A stretch of DNA of 46,251 nucleotides from Prevotellaceae bacterium (GTDB lineage Bacteria; Bacteroidota; Bacteroidia; Bacteroidales; Bacteroidaceae): NCBI GenBank assembly GCA_019420585.1, contig JAHZGX010000024.1, positions 1-46,251 on the forward strand. Direction: 5' to 3'. The notes below the pieces were generated by a model. The model made no database searches. It had not been told where the DNA came from and saw only the letters and a list, made by a program, of their open reading frames with translations. The position numbers and the translations under genes are program-made. This document shows, one piece after another, positions 1 to 9,015 of this stretch; positions within the stretch are counted from its first letter, which is position 1, and each line of letters starts with the position of its first letter.

Positions 1-58
1 TTATTCCAATAGTTTGCATTATTCCTGCGAAATCCATCCGTATGTGAGCGAGTTTTTG

Positions 59-66
59 TATCTTTG
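59..66 (+). promoter_or_regulatory. -7 promoter box for xth
   Basis: TATCTTTG matches the Bacteroidetes -7 consensus TAnnTTTG. It lies about 92 bases before the xth start codon, giving an untranslated leader of roughly 85 nt. No convincing -33 element was seen. Confidence 0.55.
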
Positions 67-157
67 TGTGTCTCTTTGCTCCTTGATGTTGGAATAGGGG
101 TGAGGAATGTGACTGATACATTATATAATGTATGTATATAAATTAAGGAATAAGCGC

Positions 158-910
158 ATGAGATTGATTAGTTGGAACGTGAATGGCTTGAGAGCCGTGG
201 TGGGAAAGAACTTCCGCGAGGTGTTTCAGTCTCTTTCGGCTGATTTTTTCTGTCTGCAGGAAACCAAGATGCAGGCCGGGCAACTGAATCTGGAGTTCCC
301 GGGTTATCGCTCTTGGTGGAACTATGCAGACAAGAAGGGATATAGTGGCACGGCCGTGTTCAGCCGGCATGAACCTTTGAGTGTCACTTATGGCATGGGC
401 ATTGACGAGCATGACCATGAGGGACGTGTCGTCACGCTGGAGATGGAAGATTTCTTTTTGGTGTGTGTATATACTCCCAACAGTCAGGATGGCCTACGCC
501 GTCTGGATTACCGCATGCGTTGGGAGGACGATTTCCGGTCTTATCTCAAAGGGCTTGATGAACGCAAACCCGTGGTTGTGTGTGGCGACATGAATGTGGC
601 ACACAAGGAGATAGACCTGAAGAATCCCAAGACCAATCATCAGAACGCAGGATTCACCGATGAGGAGCGCAACCAGATGACGGCTCTGCTGGATGCGGGT
701 TTCGTGGACACGTTCCGCCAATTGCATCCCACCGATGAGGGCATTTATTCCTGGTGGAGTTACCGCTTCCATGCCAGGGAGAAGAACGTGGGGTGGCGTA
801 TAGATTATTTCCTGGCCTCAGAACGTTTGCTGCCCAGGGTGCGGCAGGCCAATATCCTGACGGACATCATGGGCAGTGACCATTGCCCGGTGGAGTTGGT
901 GCTGGAGTAA
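158..910 (+). CDS. xth: Exodeoxyribonuclease III (AP endonuclease)
   Basis: Mg-dependent 3'-5' exonuclease and AP endonuclease of base excision repair, acting in the cytoplasm. The 250-residue protein opens with ISWNVNGLRA and shows the family's metal and catalytic signatures in order: LQETK (metal-binding Glu), CGDMNVAH (Asp/Asn) and the C-terminal GSDHCPV (Asp-His). The length is normal for bacterial ExoIII (about 250-270). I chose the ATG at 158, preceded by AAGGAA, rather than the ATG at 128, because family members start with M(R/K)-(I/L)-I/V-S-W-N. It stands alone: the next gene is convergent and ends about 45 bp downstream. A house-keeping gene in ordinary composition. Confidence 0.95.
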   Translation: MRLISWNVNGLRAVVGKNFREVFQSLSADFFCLQETKMQAGQLNLEFPGYRSWWNYADKKGYSGTAVFSRHEPLSVTYGMGIDEHDHEGRVVTLEMEDFFLVCVYTPNSQDGLRRLDYRMRWEDDFRSYLKGLDERKPVVVCGDMNVAHKEIDLKNPKTNHQNAGFTDEERNQMTALLDAGFVDTFRQLHPTDEGIYSWWSYRFHAREKNVGWRIDYFLASERLLPRVRQANILTDIMGSDHCPVELVLE

Positions 911-956
911 TAGGGCACGTTCCTCTCCAATGCCTAAACCATCGAACTTGATTTGA

Positions 957-1490
957 TTACAGGTCGCCATCGTCTTCTTTCCATTCCTCCGACATCCCGA
1001 AATCCTTGTCGGCAAACAGGTCGGCGAGTCCCGATATTTGCTTTAGCCGCAACAGTTCATCCTTGTCCATCCCTATGTTGCGCATAATCCAACTGTCGGA
1101 CATGCCTGAACGTGTCAGTTCGGCAACAATGTTGCTCATCAACTCCACGTTGTGCATTCCTCTTGCTCTGTTGTGTCTGATGGTTGAACTCATCCTGTGC
1201 GACAGGTCCTTGTCAATTACTGCAACCGGTAACAGGCCGCCTTCGCGTTCATAGACACGCTTGGAGGTCTTCATGACTTGGTAGCGGTGAAAGCCGTCCA
1301 CAAGTTCGTACTGGTCTGTGTCTTTAAGGTAATAACAGACACAAGGCATGGTATAGCCATCCTCCCAAATGGACAACTCAAGCAGTTTCATTTCGGGCGG
1401 AGCCACTACGTTCGGGTTGTAATTGTTGGCAACAACCTTGTCCAAAGGAACGGCGATTACGTTATATACCGGGCTTTTATATTTTGTCAT
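957..1490 (-). CDS. ParB/IbrB-like protein
   Basis: 177-residue ParB-fold protein resembling IbrB, the partner of IbrA in enteric prophage-like elements. Seen: an N-terminal PLDKVVANNYNPN segment and, at residues 65-69, DGFHR, the GxHR-type motif of ParB/sulfiredoxin-fold domains that binds nucleotide in ParB. The middle (residues 110-155) has a helical stretch resembling the ParB helix-turn-helix, and the tail is acidic. It lacks the C-terminal dimerisation domain of chromosomal ParB and has no ParA partner, so chromosome partitioning is unlikely. Its start overlaps the end of the IbrA-like gene by 14 bp, so the two are translationally coupled. IbrA/IbrB were described as regulators of prophage genes; the biochemical role here is unknown. 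Confidence 0.8.
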   Translation of the reverse strand: MTKYKSPVYNVIAVPLDKVVANNYNPNVVAPPEMKLLELSIWEDGYTMPCVCYYLKDTDQYELVDGFHRYQVMKTSKRVYEREGGLLPVAVIDKDLSHRMSSTIRHNRARGMHNVELMSNIVAELTRSGMSDSWIMRNIGMDKDELLRLKQISGLADLFADKDFGMSEEWKEDDGDL

Positions 1491-2775
1491 GGCTTAATGA
1501 TTTGTATTTTTTCATTGTCCTTTCTTTGGATAGTTTTTCTTTCTTGGTAAGTGCGAATCCCATGTATTTGCAGGCATGGTCGTTCTTCAGTATGCAGATG
1601 CACATACGCTTGTAGGTCGGTATTTCCTTGAATTCGGGAATGTCTATGTCGTCAAGGTATTCCATTCTGACTGGTCGCTTGTCTGTATGGTATGCAGATG
1701 TCTTGCCCACTGAAATCGGGACATTCCTTTCCCGAAGTTTTCTTATGGTATCTTCGGAAAGGCATCCGCCGCGTTCTCTCCAGAATCGCATGCTTACACG
1801 TAGTTTATCACGGTAATTTTCTGCAGTTTCCTTCGGAAGGGTGCCAAGAAGAAATTCCATATACCGCTTCCATGAAAAACCTGTCGGGCATTTGATGGAT
1901 TTCCATCCCATGGCAGTTGTGCTTCCATAAATGCCGGCGAAATTCACTCCGTTGACTCGGCTGACCATCTTGCCCCATGTGTCCGGATCAATGGCTTTAT
2001 ATACCGACAGTGTTGACAGGGCTTGCGAAATGAACGGACTTGCCACACGCTGGCGTTCCATAGGTATGCCTGCTTGGTAATATAGGTCATACAGGCGGTT
2101 GTATCTCCATCGGAATTTCCCGTTGGCAGTCCAGATGTCGGAAGTCTTCCAGTCGTATATGGGATATGCATTGTATACGTTTCCACCCATCATGTGAATC
2201 CATTTCGCAGAACCGAAATGGTGGTAATTCCTGTTGCTGTGTATGGTACGCCAGCGGTTATAACTTTCCTGCGTGCGTATGCCTACGAGACAGCATATTC
2301 TGCGAACCTGTTTCCTGTGTTTCAGCCATTGGGCAAACAATTGCTGGAAGTCATAGTCCCATAGTCCGTCATGGAAAAAAGCGAAGTCGTTTGCCGTATG
2401 GCAATTCTCCGGCATGCTTCTTACCCACATGTCTTTCTTGGATTCCTCCCATGGCCGCCAAAAGGATTGATACATGGATGTGCATGTCGTTACCTTGAAA
2501 GGAACACAGCAGTGATACACTTCAAGTATGTCACTGTCTTCTGCAAGCCGGGCTGCCACGTATTCCGTGGTCTGGGAATACTGTGCTTCGTAATCCAGAT
2601 GCAGCACTCCAAGTTTTTTGCCGGGGAGGTTTCTGCGCATGTATTCCACGCACAGATTCAGCAGCACACCGCTGTCTTTCCCGCCGGAAAAGGAAACGTA
2701 GACATAGTCGAAATTCTCAAAAACCAGTTTCAGGCGTTCCTGTACGGCATCGTATACATTCAGCCTGTGTATCAT
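1477..2775 (-). CDS. IbrA-like PAPS reductase-family protein (DUF3440)
   Basis: 432-residue member of the adenine-nucleotide alpha-hydrolase (PP-loop) fold. SGGKDS at residues 30-35 is the PP-loop ATP-binding motif shared with PAPS reductase, sulfurtransferases and DndC. The rest, ending in a CICILKNDHACKYMGF block, fits the DUF3440 region of IbrA-type proteins and differs from assimilatory CysH. The ATG at 2775 is preferred over an upstream in-frame ATG: it has AGGAG 10 bases before it and forms a 4-bp ATGA overlap with the GNAT stop. The neighbouring ParB-like gene overlaps its 3' end. Known: PP-loop enzymes adenylate substrates for thiolation or similar chemistry. Inferred: a nucleic-acid-modifying or regulatory role. 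No sulfate-assimilation genes lie nearby. Confidence 0.82.
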   Translation of the reverse strand: MIHRLNVYDAVQERLKLVFENFDYVYVSFSGGKDSGVLLNLCVEYMRRNLPGKKLGVLHLDYEAQYSQTTEYVAARLAEDSDILEVYHCCVPFKVTTCTSMYQSFWRPWEESKKDMWVRSMPENCHTANDFAFFHDGLWDYDFQQLFAQWLKHRKQVRRICCLVGIRTQESYNRWRTIHSNRNYHHFGSAKWIHMMGGNVYNAYPIYDWKTSDIWTANGKFRWRYNRLYDLYYQAGIPMERQRVASPFISQALSTLSVYKAIDPDTWGKMVSRVNGVNFAGIYGSTTAMGWKSIKCPTGFSWKRYMEFLLGTLPKETAENYRDKLRVSMRFWRERGGCLSEDTIRKLRERNVPISVGKTSAYHTDKRPVRMEYLDDIDIPEFKEIPTYKRMCICILKNDHACKYMGFALTKKEKLSKERTMKKYKSLSHDKI

Positions 2776-3188
2776 TGGCTCTTGTCTCCTTCCCCTGCGG
2801 CACGCCGCATCTTGTTGTATTGTGCAAATATGGTGCATGAGATAAAGCCATATTGGCGGAACACGCTGACATGCCTTTTGTGGCAGAGGGCAGTCACGGG
2901 CTTGTTTGTGGCGGAAAGAATATGGGAGATGAGCGCCTCAAGTATCTCGTGCTTGTCATTGTTGACATAATAATTGTCAATATACAATCCTCCCGGAGTG
3001 TCTTTTACCGGCATAAAGCCAACGACTTCACCTTCACACATGCATATGTGCCACGTATGCTGGGGTGTCGTCTTGAACGGGTAGTTGTTGTTCTGACGGA
3101 TTATGTCCGGGTTCATGACCAAACGTGCCACAAGTTCATACAGACGGTCTTCTGTCCCATGCAGGTTTATCACTTCCATGTTGTTCAT
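2772..3188 (-). CDS. GNAT-family N-acetyltransferase
   Basis: 138-residue protein with a GNAT-like layout: a charged N-terminus, a central beta region (HICMCEGEVVGFMPVKD), then GGLYIDNYYVNNDKHEILEA resembling the beta4/alpha3 acetyl-CoA region, and a C-terminal YGF near the end (residues about 116-118). GNATs transfer acetyl from acetyl-CoA to amines; the substrate here is unknown. It is the first gene of a three-gene operon, coupled by ATGA overlap to the IbrA-like gene. No TAnnTTTG box was seen in the 58 bp before it, so it may be read through from the GH106 gene upstream. AGGGAA directly precedes the ATG; a second ATG three codons in (3179) has better spacing and could be the true start. 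Confidence 0.72.
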   Translation of the reverse strand: MNNMEVINLHGTEDRLYELVARLVMNPDIIRQNNNYPFKTTPQHTWHICMCEGEVVGFMPVKDTPGGLYIDNYYVNNDKHEILEALISHILSATNKPVTALCHKRHVSVFRQYGFISCTIFAQYNKMRRAAGEGDKSQ

Positions 3189-3246
3189 TTCCCTATTTTA
3201 TTATTCTTCTTGCCATGTCTGCCCGGCAGGGAATGTCAGGCGTGTT

Positions 3247-6200
3247 TTATTGCAACAGCCTTACCGGCCCGATGAGGCCGGATTCCTGCAAGGGTGAGTC
3301 TGCGTGCCACGGGTTTACGCTTGTCCATGTAGGCCGTTCCTGCTCGGGTAACTTCTGGTCGCCGATGAGCCTGTTCTGCCAGTTGTTCACCACTTCCACA
3401 CGCAGTGTGTTCGCACCTTTGTGCAGGAGATTCGTGATATTCAGGCGGTAAGGCGCAGTCCATACGCCTCCGGCATACTCTTCGTTGACATACACGCGTG
3501 CCATCACCATTACCCGTCCCAGGTCAAGCCATACGGGTGTTTCCGGATTCTTCTTCAGTTTGAACGAGTTTGTGTAGGTGGCAGTGCCGGAGAAGTAGCG
3601 GATGCGTTCGTCCTGACTGTGGTTCCATGCAGTCAGCGTGTCCATGCTGCAACCTTCTTCGGGGCCTCGCCGACCCTCTTGGAAGGTTACCTTCCAGGGC
3701 GTGTCAATGGTCAGCATCACTTGCTTCTCTGCGGGGTCGTAGGCGGTCAGTGACTGGTCGGTCTCCTTTCCAAACACGATGAAGGCACTTTCGTTGCCCT
3801 CCAGATGCAGGCTGACGTTGGTCAGCGAGCCGTTGTCCTGCAGGTTGTCAATCCTCATGCGCTCTGCGGTGACGGGATTCCATATTTCCGCCTTCATGCC
3901 TGTCACGCGGAATTGAGGTTGCAGGTCTTGTGCTTGGTCGCTTTGGTTGCTTACGAAGTAAATCTCTCTGCCGGGCAAATGACGGTGAATAAAGGCGAAA
4001 GGCTTTTGGTTGTCCACATGACAGTCAGGTTTGATACCCATGCCATCCAGCACGCTTTTCAGTTCCGTGCCGGCTGGGTATACATGTCCTTTGCCCCAAT
4101 TGCCGCCGGCCCACATTTGGTCAGCCAGAGCCTTCACTTCCCGGTCGGCTTCGGGCCATCCCTGCATGCTGGGTGAGGCGATAGGCTTGGGACCTATGAC
4201 CACAAGCCCTTCCTTGACCAGGCGTGACACGTCTGCCAATACTTCGGGACGCATGGTCTGCTGGTTGGGCAGCACCAGTAACCGGTAGGTCATGCCGCCT
4301 GCCAGGCACAGTCTGCCTTGGCTTACCCATGCTGAATGCAGTACTTCTGCGTTGAGGTAGTCGAAACTGTAGCCGCGGGGAAGTGCGGGATTGCACTCGC
4401 CGGTCATCTTTGGTGCGTCTTCTCCAATGAAGTATGCTACATCGGCCACGTAATTTCCTTGCTGGAGCATCAAGTTGCATCGGCGCAAGTAATCAGTGAA
4501 GAGATCCATCTGGGAGAACCATGTGTTCTTGCGTTGAAAGTCGTTCCCGAACGGAGCGCTTACTCCGGGCAGCGTGTCGTCATCGGGTTGCTGGATGAAC
4601 AGATGGAGCAGGGTGGCGTTGATACCCTCGCAGAAGAAACGGTCGGTCCGCTGTTTCATGACAGCGGGATAACGGCTGAAGTTGGGACCTCCCGCCGTGC
4701 ATGACTCTGCCCATACCTTACGTTTGCCATAGATATGTGCGCACGAACTGGCCGCACGGTTCTCTATGTCGCCCAGTGATCCTTCGCTCCAGAATTCTCC
4801 GCCCACTTCATCGCTCTGTCCGCCGTACATCAGGAACTCGCTGGGGAATCCCCAGTGGCCGTAGCATTCAAGCCAAGTGGTCAGCCCGTGACGGTTGCTT
4901 GCCTCGCGCAGCCCGCCCACATAGTCATATGCTACGCGGTCGGCCACAAGCCGGCGCAGGTCCCACAGGAAACGTTCGCTCTTGTCTTGTGAACCTATGA
5001 CGGTGCCATAGAGCGTGGGGATATAGGGAACCGGGTCATATCCGTATCGTGCACGGAAGTAGTCTTCCATGTCATCCGTCCAGTTCAGTCCGCCAGTCTC
5101 GTAACTGTCCTCTACCACAACCTTGAATGTGCTGCGGTCCTCGGCGGGTATGCGTCGGAGCAGTTCACCCAGGAAAGCATCGAAATGGCTTGCCACATGT
5201 TTCCTGTTCAATTTGTCCACTTCGTATCCCGTGCCCTCCTTGCTTGCCGGCGCGTTTGTCACACCTGTGGGCACCATGCCTGTACGCATGATTGTCCATT
5301 CCCCTTTGGGGGCAGCCCAGCGCAGGGTGCCGTCCCGGCTCATCTTGTCTGTCAGGTCTCTTATGTCAGAGGGTTGCGTGACTGCAGCTCCCGCATGCTC
5401 CTGCTGTGTTGGCCACATGTATTCTCCCCACATGGGCAAGGGGGTCTGGAACATCTTGGCCAGCGACTTCTCCATATATCGCTCCACCTGTGGCCGGTCT
5501 GAAACCCTGGCTTGGAAATGGCAGTCTCTGGGGCCTCCGCAGGTGATGAGGCGCAAATCCTGTGTCTCCACATCGGGGATGCTGATGCTGATGGGTGCCC
5601 AAGGCACGAAGCCCACATTGAGTTCCGTGTTAGTGCGGTCCAGGTGCACTGTCTTGATGTCTCTGTATCCGTCATCCTGCTTGGCCTGTATCTTCACATC
5701 GGCCAAGAGGTATTGCCCGGTGGTGAAAGTAATGCTCCTGATGGTTTGGGGGGCGTTGAAATGCAAGTCGGTCACTTGGTCCTTGCCCTCTTTCTTGTCA
5801 ATGGTGAGCAGGGTGTCCAGCATGGCAGCGTGTTTGGGCAGTGCCAGCACTTTCACATCGGTGGCTTCCTTGCCCAATGAAGGCAATTTGATAATCTGCT
5901 CGTGCCCGTTTCCCTTTACTTCCACGCTTTCTTTCTTGAGGTAGCGCATGGCTTGCCCCGGCTTGATCCATGGGCCTCCGCTCTGTGACCATCCCGGACA
6001 GTTGAACACCCCAATCTCGATGCCTAGTTCTCCCGCTCTTTTCAGAGCCGCATGCATCACCTCCCACCACTCGGGCGTGAGTACCTTTATCTTTCCCGGC
6101 TTCACGGCATCCTGCCAGATGTTGCCTATGAATGCACGCGTGATACCTGCCTTCTTCATGGCCTCCAGGTCGTTCTGCACGCCCTCCACTGAGATGTTGT

Positions 6201-6348
6201 CGCTCATCCAGTACCAGTAGACTGCCACGCGCTGGTCATCGGGGATGTCCCTGAATTTATCTTCCAGTGTGTCAGCATGCAGTGTGCCGCTTGACAGACT
6301 GCCGAATAACAGCAAACCGGCCATGATATTTCTTGCGATGTGGATCAT
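3247..6348 (-). CDS. Secreted GH106-family glycoside hydrolase (alpha-L-rhamnosidase-like)
   Basis: 1033 residues with an N-terminal signal peptide (hydrophobic core residues 8-20, cleavage near LHA-DT). Residues about 118-127 carry PGWSQSGGPW, highly characteristic of GH106, a Ca-dependent inverting alpha-L-rhamnosidase family. Glu-containing segments VVVEDSYETGG and VWAESCTAGG fit the two catalytic-glutamate regions. The C-terminus (about 900-1000) looks like a jelly-roll domain (LDLGRVMVMARVYVNEEYAGG). Expected location is the periplasm or cell surface, where it would remove rhamnose from plant pectin (RG-I/II) or other rhamnosylated glycans. No SusC/D or other pectinase is adjacent, so the substrate is open. 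Assignment to family is solid; rhamnose specificity is inferred. Confidence 0.88.
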   Translation of the reverse strand: MIHIARNIMAGLLLFGSLSSGTLHADTLEDKFRDIPDDQRVAVYWYWMSDNISVEGVQNDLEAMKKAGITRAFIGNIWQDAVKPGKIKVLTPEWWEVMHAALKRAGELGIEIGVFNCPGWSQSGGPWIKPGQAMRYLKKESVEVKGNGHEQIIKLPSLGKEATDVKVLALPKHAAMLDTLLTIDKKEGKDQVTDLHFNAPQTIRSITFTTGQYLLADVKIQAKQDDGYRDIKTVHLDRTNTELNVGFVPWAPISISIPDVETQDLRLITCGGPRDCHFQARVSDRPQVERYMEKSLAKMFQTPLPMWGEYMWPTQQEHAGAAVTQPSDIRDLTDKMSRDGTLRWAAPKGEWTIMRTGMVPTGVTNAPASKEGTGYEVDKLNRKHVASHFDAFLGELLRRIPAEDRSTFKVVVEDSYETGGLNWTDDMEDYFRARYGYDPVPYIPTLYGTVIGSQDKSERFLWDLRRLVADRVAYDYVGGLREASNRHGLTTWLECYGHWGFPSEFLMYGGQSDEVGGEFWSEGSLGDIENRAASSCAHIYGKRKVWAESCTAGGPNFSRYPAVMKQRTDRFFCEGINATLLHLFIQQPDDDTLPGVSAPFGNDFQRKNTWFSQMDLFTDYLRRCNLMLQQGNYVADVAYFIGEDAPKMTGECNPALPRGYSFDYLNAEVLHSAWVSQGRLCLAGGMTYRLLVLPNQQTMRPEVLADVSRLVKEGLVVIGPKPIASPSMQGWPEADREVKALADQMWAGGNWGKGHVYPAGTELKSVLDGMGIKPDCHVDNQKPFAFIHRHLPGREIYFVSNQSDQAQDLQPQFRVTGMKAEIWNPVTAERMRIDNLQDNGSLTNVSLHLEGNESAFIVFGKETDQSLTAYDPAEKQVMLTIDTPWKVTFQEGRRGPEEGCSMDTLTAWNHSQDERIRYFSGTATYTNSFKLKKNPETPVWLDLGRVMVMARVYVNEEYAGGVWTAPYRLNITNLLHKGANTLRVEVVNNWQNRLIGDQKLPEQERPTWTSVNPWHADSPLQESGLIGPVRLLQ

Positions 6349-6402
6349 GTGTTTCTTCGTCTTTTAGTTAGTATGTTCTTTTTGCCTATGTCACATGCAG
6401 CG

Positions 6403-6432
6403 GGGCGGGACGTTGGTATATTCGTCCCGCCC
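6403..6432 (-). terminator. Hairpin after the Smr gene
   Basis: Perfect 10-bp inverted repeat GGGCGGGACG / CGTCCCGCCC with a 10-nt loop, starting 13 bp after the stop of the DUF2027-Smr gene. It is GC-rich with no clear U-tract on the minus strand, so it is a likely but unproven terminator. Confidence 0.55.
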
Positions 6433-6445
6433 TCCGCTTTCTTTG

Positions 6446-7549
6446 TCAGCCTATTTGCACCAAGGTGGCACCGTAGCCATATTCCTTGAAAGAGGCATCC
6501 TGCACGCTACACTGCTTGTAACGGTATTTCAGTTCCTGGAGGATGTTCTTGCGCAGTACTCCTTCCCCCTTGCCATGGATGAAGACAATGCGGTGCCCTT
6601 TCTTTTTCAGGTTTTCGTCCATTACCTTGCGGAACTCCTTCATCTGCACCATCAGTATGTCTCCGTTGCTTAGGCCGTCTGTGGTGTCCAGGAGTTCCTG
6701 TGCGTGCAGGTCTACCACAGTCTCTTCCGGCCGGGCGTTAGGCTTTGATACCTTGTTCCGTGGCTCCGTAGGCTTCTGCTCTCTTGTGGGCGGCACGCCC
6801 AGCAAGGCTTCCTTGATTTGCTCTGCATCGGCAAATACGGTGCGTGCCGGCTTGTCATCTTTCACCACGCTGATGGTCCAGCACGGGTCACGGAAGAATT
6901 CGTCGGGATGGAATGTGTGCAGTTTGTAGAATTTCGTGCAGTCAATTCTGAGTTCGGTTGACAGGGCGGGCTTCAGCATGAATGCCTTATCCTGTTTCCA
7001 GGCAAGGGTCTGTATGCAGAGCCTCTCCAGCGAGACCAGTTCCGTGCGCTCCACTTCCGTCACGAAGAGTTTGCTGTTCGGCTCGGCCACACCGTTGAAC
7101 AGAGCCGTCCATGAGCCTCCTTCTGGCTTCAGGATGAGCACCTGCACATAGTAGTTGCTGTCGTTTACCATGTATGCCTCTATGCCGGTGACCGATATTT
7201 CCTTCACGTTGTCAGGTACGAAACTCAGGTACAGGTTCAGGCTGTCTCCGCCTTTGCGCTCCTGTGCCTTGGGCTTGAAAGTGATGGGCTTGTCGGCCGG
7301 TTCCAGTTCGGAATCCTCGTCCTTGGGCCTTGGAGTATTCTTCGCCCCTTTGGACAGTGCGGTGTGTTCGCCCGTATTTACTTTGCCAATGTCATATTCA
7401 CTGTCATCTACCACAACCACTTCCTTGCGCAGCATGGGTATTTCAAATCCGTCCTCATCCTCCACCAGGACGATGTCCTTGCCTTGGAATCCGCTTATGC
7501 GTCCTCCGCCCACTTCGGAGAGGAAACGCACCTTGTCGCCTATCTTCAT
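6446..7549 (-). CDS. DUF2027 and Smr domain protein
   Basis: 367-residue cytoplasmic protein. N-terminus MKIGDKVRFLSEVGGG plus the following beta-rich region is the DUF2027 type found in Bacteroidetes; the middle domain (about 90-250) is beta-sandwich-like. The last ~85 residues are an Smr domain: VVDLHAQELL, IVFIHGKGEGVLR (the conserved HGxGxG) and the final YGYGATLVQIG. Smr domains, known from MutS2, bind or nick nucleic acid; recent work ties some to ribosome rescue. The function of this two-domain form is not established to my knowledge. It has its own promoter 33 bp upstream, divergent from queA. Confidence 0.88.
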   Translation of the reverse strand: MKIGDKVRFLSEVGGGRISGFQGKDIVLVEDEDGFEIPMLRKEVVVVDDSEYDIGKVNTGEHTALSKGAKNTPRPKDEDSELEPADKPITFKPKAQERKGGDSLNLYLSFVPDNVKEISVTGIEAYMVNDSNYYVQVLILKPEGGSWTALFNGVAEPNSKLFVTEVERTELVSLERLCIQTLAWKQDKAFMLKPALSTELRIDCTKFYKLHTFHPDEFFRDPCWTISVVKDDKPARTVFADAEQIKEALLGVPPTREQKPTEPRNKVSKPNARPEETVVDLHAQELLDTTDGLSNGDILMVQMKEFRKVMDENLKKKGHRIVFIHGKGEGVLRKNILQELKYRYKQCSVQDASFKEYGYGATLVQIG

Positions 7550-7581
7550 GTCCTTAATCTGTTTTCAGTCCTGTTGAAAGA

Positions 7582-7589
7582 CAAATTTA
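7582..7589 (-). promoter_or_regulatory. -7 promoter box for DUF2027-Smr gene
   Basis: Minus-strand TAAATTTG fits TAnnTTTG and lies 33 bp before the start codon at 7549, implying a leader of about 25 nt. Confidence 0.5.
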
Positions 7590-7735
7590 CCGCTTTTCTG
7601 CGGAATAGAATGAGGGTGGCGAAAGAAAAAGCCTGTGTCTGTCAGTCGTGGTATGTTTTTCCTTCCATGCTCTCTGTTTCTTCCAGTGCAGGCATATTGT
7701 GCGGTCAAACGTGGTTCTCAGCCCGCGATTTGCAG

Positions 7736-7743
7736 TATCTTTG
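7736..7743 (+). promoter_or_regulatory. -7 promoter box for queA
   Basis: TATCTTTG matches TAnnTTTG and lies 22 bp before the queA ATG, so the leader would be about 15 nt. Confidence 0.6.
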
Positions 7744-7764
7744 CAGGCGTGAAGATAAAATGAC

Positions 7765-9015
7765 ATGGAAACAAAGGAGATACAGATAAGCGACTATAAT
7801 TATCCGCTGCCGGATGAACGCATTGCCAAATTCCCGCTGCCTGAGCGTGACAGCAGCAAACTGCTCGTGTACAGGCATGGCGAGGTGAGCCATACCAGTT
7901 TCCGCTCCTTGCCCTCGCTCCTGCCCGAGGGAGCGCTGATGGTGTTCAACAACACACGCGTCATACAGGCACGCCTGCATTTCCGCAAGGACAGTGCTGC
8001 GGGACAGCCTCAGGGGGCACTTATAGAAGTGTTCCTGCTGGAGCCGGCCTTGCCCGTGGAATACCAGGAGAATTTCTCCGCGCGCGGACACTGCCGCTGG
8101 CATTGCATGATAGGCAACCTGAAGAAGTGGAAGGAGGGTGAACTGCACCGCACGGTGTGCGTCGGCGGTCAGGACATCGTGCTCTCGGCCACGCGTCAGG
8201 TACAGGCGGGAGGCACGTCACACCTGGTGAATTTCCGCTGGGATGGGCAGGCCACCTGGGCGGAACTGCTTGATGCCATCGGCGAGTTGCCTATACCGCC
8301 ATACCTGAACCGGCCTACCGAGGCTTCGGATCTGGTTACTTATCAGACTGTGTACAGCCGCATCAAAGGCAGTGTGGCGGCACCAACGGCCGGACTGCAC
8401 TTTACTGAGAAAGTGCTGGCCGACATTGACAGTCGTGGAATAGAGCGCAGGGAGGTGACGCTGCACGTGGGTGCCGGCACGTTCAAGCCGGTCAAGAGCC
8501 AAAACATTGGCGGACATGACATGCACACGGAGCACATCTCGGTAAACCGCAGTGTGCTGCAGGCTCTGCTTGACCATCATGCGGAGGCCATCGCAGTAGG
8601 AACTACCTCGGTGCGCACCTTGGAGAGTCTTTACTATATGGGTATACGCGCACACCGTCTGATGCAGGAAGGAACGGACACGGGAGAGGGTGAGGAACTG
8701 CACGTGGTGCAGTGGGAGCCTTATGGGAATGAAGTCCCGGAACCGTCTTCGCAGGATGCCATAGGCTGGCTGCTCTGCTACATGGATCGCCACGGCCTGG
8801 ACGTGCTGCACTCCAGCACGCAAATCATCATTGCGCCGGGCTACAGTTACCATATAGTGAAGATGATGGTCACCAATTTCCACCAGCCTCAAAGTACCCT
8901 GCTCCTGCTGGTGAGTGCGTTTGTGAAGGGAGACTGGAAAAGGATTTATGACTATGCCTTGAACCACGACTTCCGCTTCCTCAGTTATGGTGATTCTTCA
9001 TTGCTGATACCATGA
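7765..9015 (+). CDS. queA: S-adenosylmethionine:tRNA ribosyltransferase-isomerase QueA
   Basis: Converts 7-aminomethyl-7-deazaguanine at the tRNA wobble base to epoxyqueuosine using the ribosyl part of SAM. Conserved QueA stretches are visible in order: YPLPDERIAKFPLPERDSS near the start, GELPIPPYLNR, YQTVY, GSVAAPTAGLHFT, LHVGAGTFKPV, AVGTTSVRTLES and the C-terminal TNFHQPQSTLLLLVSAF. At 416 residues it is longer than the ~345 of E. coli QueA because of an insert around residues 80-140, as in other Bacteroidetes enzymes. It overlaps the NUDIX gene by 4 bp (ATGA), so the two are co-translated. Confidence 0.95.
   Translation: METKEIQISDYNYPLPDERIAKFPLPERDSSKLLVYRHGEVSHTSFRSLPSLLPEGALMVFNNTRVIQARLHFRKDSAAGQPQGALIEVFLLEPALPVEYQENFSARGHCRWHCMIGNLKKWKEGELHRTVCVGGQDIVLSATRQVQAGGTSHLVNFRWDGQATWAELLDAIGELPIPPYLNRPTEASDLVTYQTVYSRIKGSVAAPTAGLHFTEKVLADIDSRGIERREVTLHVGAGTFKPVKSQNIGGHDMHTEHISVNRSVLQALLDHHAEAIAVGTTSVRTLESLYYMGIRAHRLMQEGTDTGEGEELHVVQWEPYGNEVPEPSSQDAIGWLLCYMDRHGLDVLHSSTQIIIAPGYSYHIVKMMVTNFHQPQSTLLLLVSAFVKGDWKRIYDYALNHDFRFLSYGDSSLLIP

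Noticed and set aside
957..1490. Chromosome-partitioning ParB
   Set aside because: No ParA, no C-terminal ParB dimerisation domain, and coupling to an IbrA-like gene points to IbrB.
1477..2775. Assimilatory PAPS reductase (CysH)
   Set aside because: Has the PP-loop but also a DUF3440-like C-terminal region, and no cys genes nearby.
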